Below are positions 4,982 through 5,164 of a stretch of DNA of 5,164 bases, one piece after another. Origin of the DNA: Microcaldota archaeon (GTDB lineage Archaea > Micrarchaeota > Micrarchaeia > Norongarragalinales > UBA8480); the NCBI GenBank assembly GCA_030697615.1, contig JAUYPK010000081.1, forward strand, positions 1 to 5,164, in the 5' to 3' direction. Below the pieces are notes generated by a model, which was not told the origin of the DNA, did no database searches, and saw only the letters and a program-made list of their open reading frames with translations. The number at the start of each line of letters is the position of its first letter. Positions within the stretch are counted from its first letter, which is position 1. The position numbers and the translations under genes are program-made.

Positions 4982-5164
4982 ACTCTTCCTTTATCCATTT
5001 GCTTGTGTTTTTCCCTGCGAGGGTTAATATTTCGTTAACTTTTTTGTCTAGCTTGCGTTTTTTCCAGCGTGTGGGGGTTAACCTTGATCTTATTACGTCC
5101 ATAGCTTCGGCTATTTTTACAGTAATTGCATTTTCCACCTTTATCACTTTTTCCGTGGACTCAT
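4980..5164 (-). CDS. Unidentified protein, C-terminal part (5' end outside window)
   Basis: One minus-strand frame is open from the right edge for 60 codons and stops with TAA at 4982-4980; the other two minus frames contain stops. The visible end is rich in Lys, Arg and Glu, mainly helical, with segments VIKVENAITVKIAEAMDVI, RSRLTPTRWKKRKLDKK and NEILTLAGKNTSKWIKEE. No Cys, no membrane segment and no family motif that I recognise. The basic stretch might contact nucleic acid, but that is weak inference. It converges on aIF5A with a 24-bp gap. Coding is supported by the open frame and ordinary composition; it could still be chance. Confidence 0.55.
   Translation of the reverse strand, partial: ESTEKVIKVENAITVKIAEAMDVIRSRLTPTRWKKRKLDKKVNEILTLAGKNTSKWIKEE

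Overview
The window is archaeal. It carries an aIF5A gene with the hypusine-type loop, a deoxyhypusine-synthase-family gene, an archaeal Sm (Lsm) gene, an archaeal-type MinD ATPase beside a DUF2226-like gene, tRNAs without encoded CCA, TATA-like boxes close to start codons, and GGTGAT ribosome binding sites. Base composition is moderately AT-rich and genes are tightly packed with short spacers. Protein style loosely suggests a small-genome DPANN-type archaeon (Micrarchaeota/Diapherotrites-like), but that placement is a low-confidence guess.

Layout. Left part, plus strand: the C-terminal part of a deoxyhypusine synthase-like protein (1-414, begins outside the window), tRNA-Val(GAC) (474-545), a 164-bp spacer with an inverted repeat and several TGTGA motifs, tRNA-Ala(GGC) (710-781), and a phosphoribosyltransferase-fold protein with an altered PRPP loop (835-1410). 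Centre, minus strand: six genes in one direction from 4459 down to 1447: TatD-family metallohydrolase, NYN/PIN-like nuclease, DUF2226-like protein, MinD-type ATPase, Sm-like RNA-binding protein, and a small winged-helix protein. Spacers are 12-58 bp, so this is probably one operon. Right part: a 103-bp divergent promoter region, aIF5A on plus (4563-4955), and the 3' end of an unidentified minus-strand gene (4980-5164) convergent with aIF5A.

How the genes fit together. aIF5A is the substrate of deoxyhypusine synthase, and both ends of that pathway appear here. However, the left-edge enzyme has the sequence signature of the DHS-like group rather than the canonical enzyme, so it may make another polyamine product. 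The minus-strand operon combines two predicted nucleases (TatD, NYN) with an RNA-binding Sm ring, a small DNA-binding protein, and a MinD/DUF2226 pair that looks like an ATPase with its own partner and a membrane-binding tail. The MinD/DUF2226 pair, the altered PRTase and the tRNA-Ala upstream region are the parts most worth a second look. No mobile element, CRISPR array or phage gene is visible.
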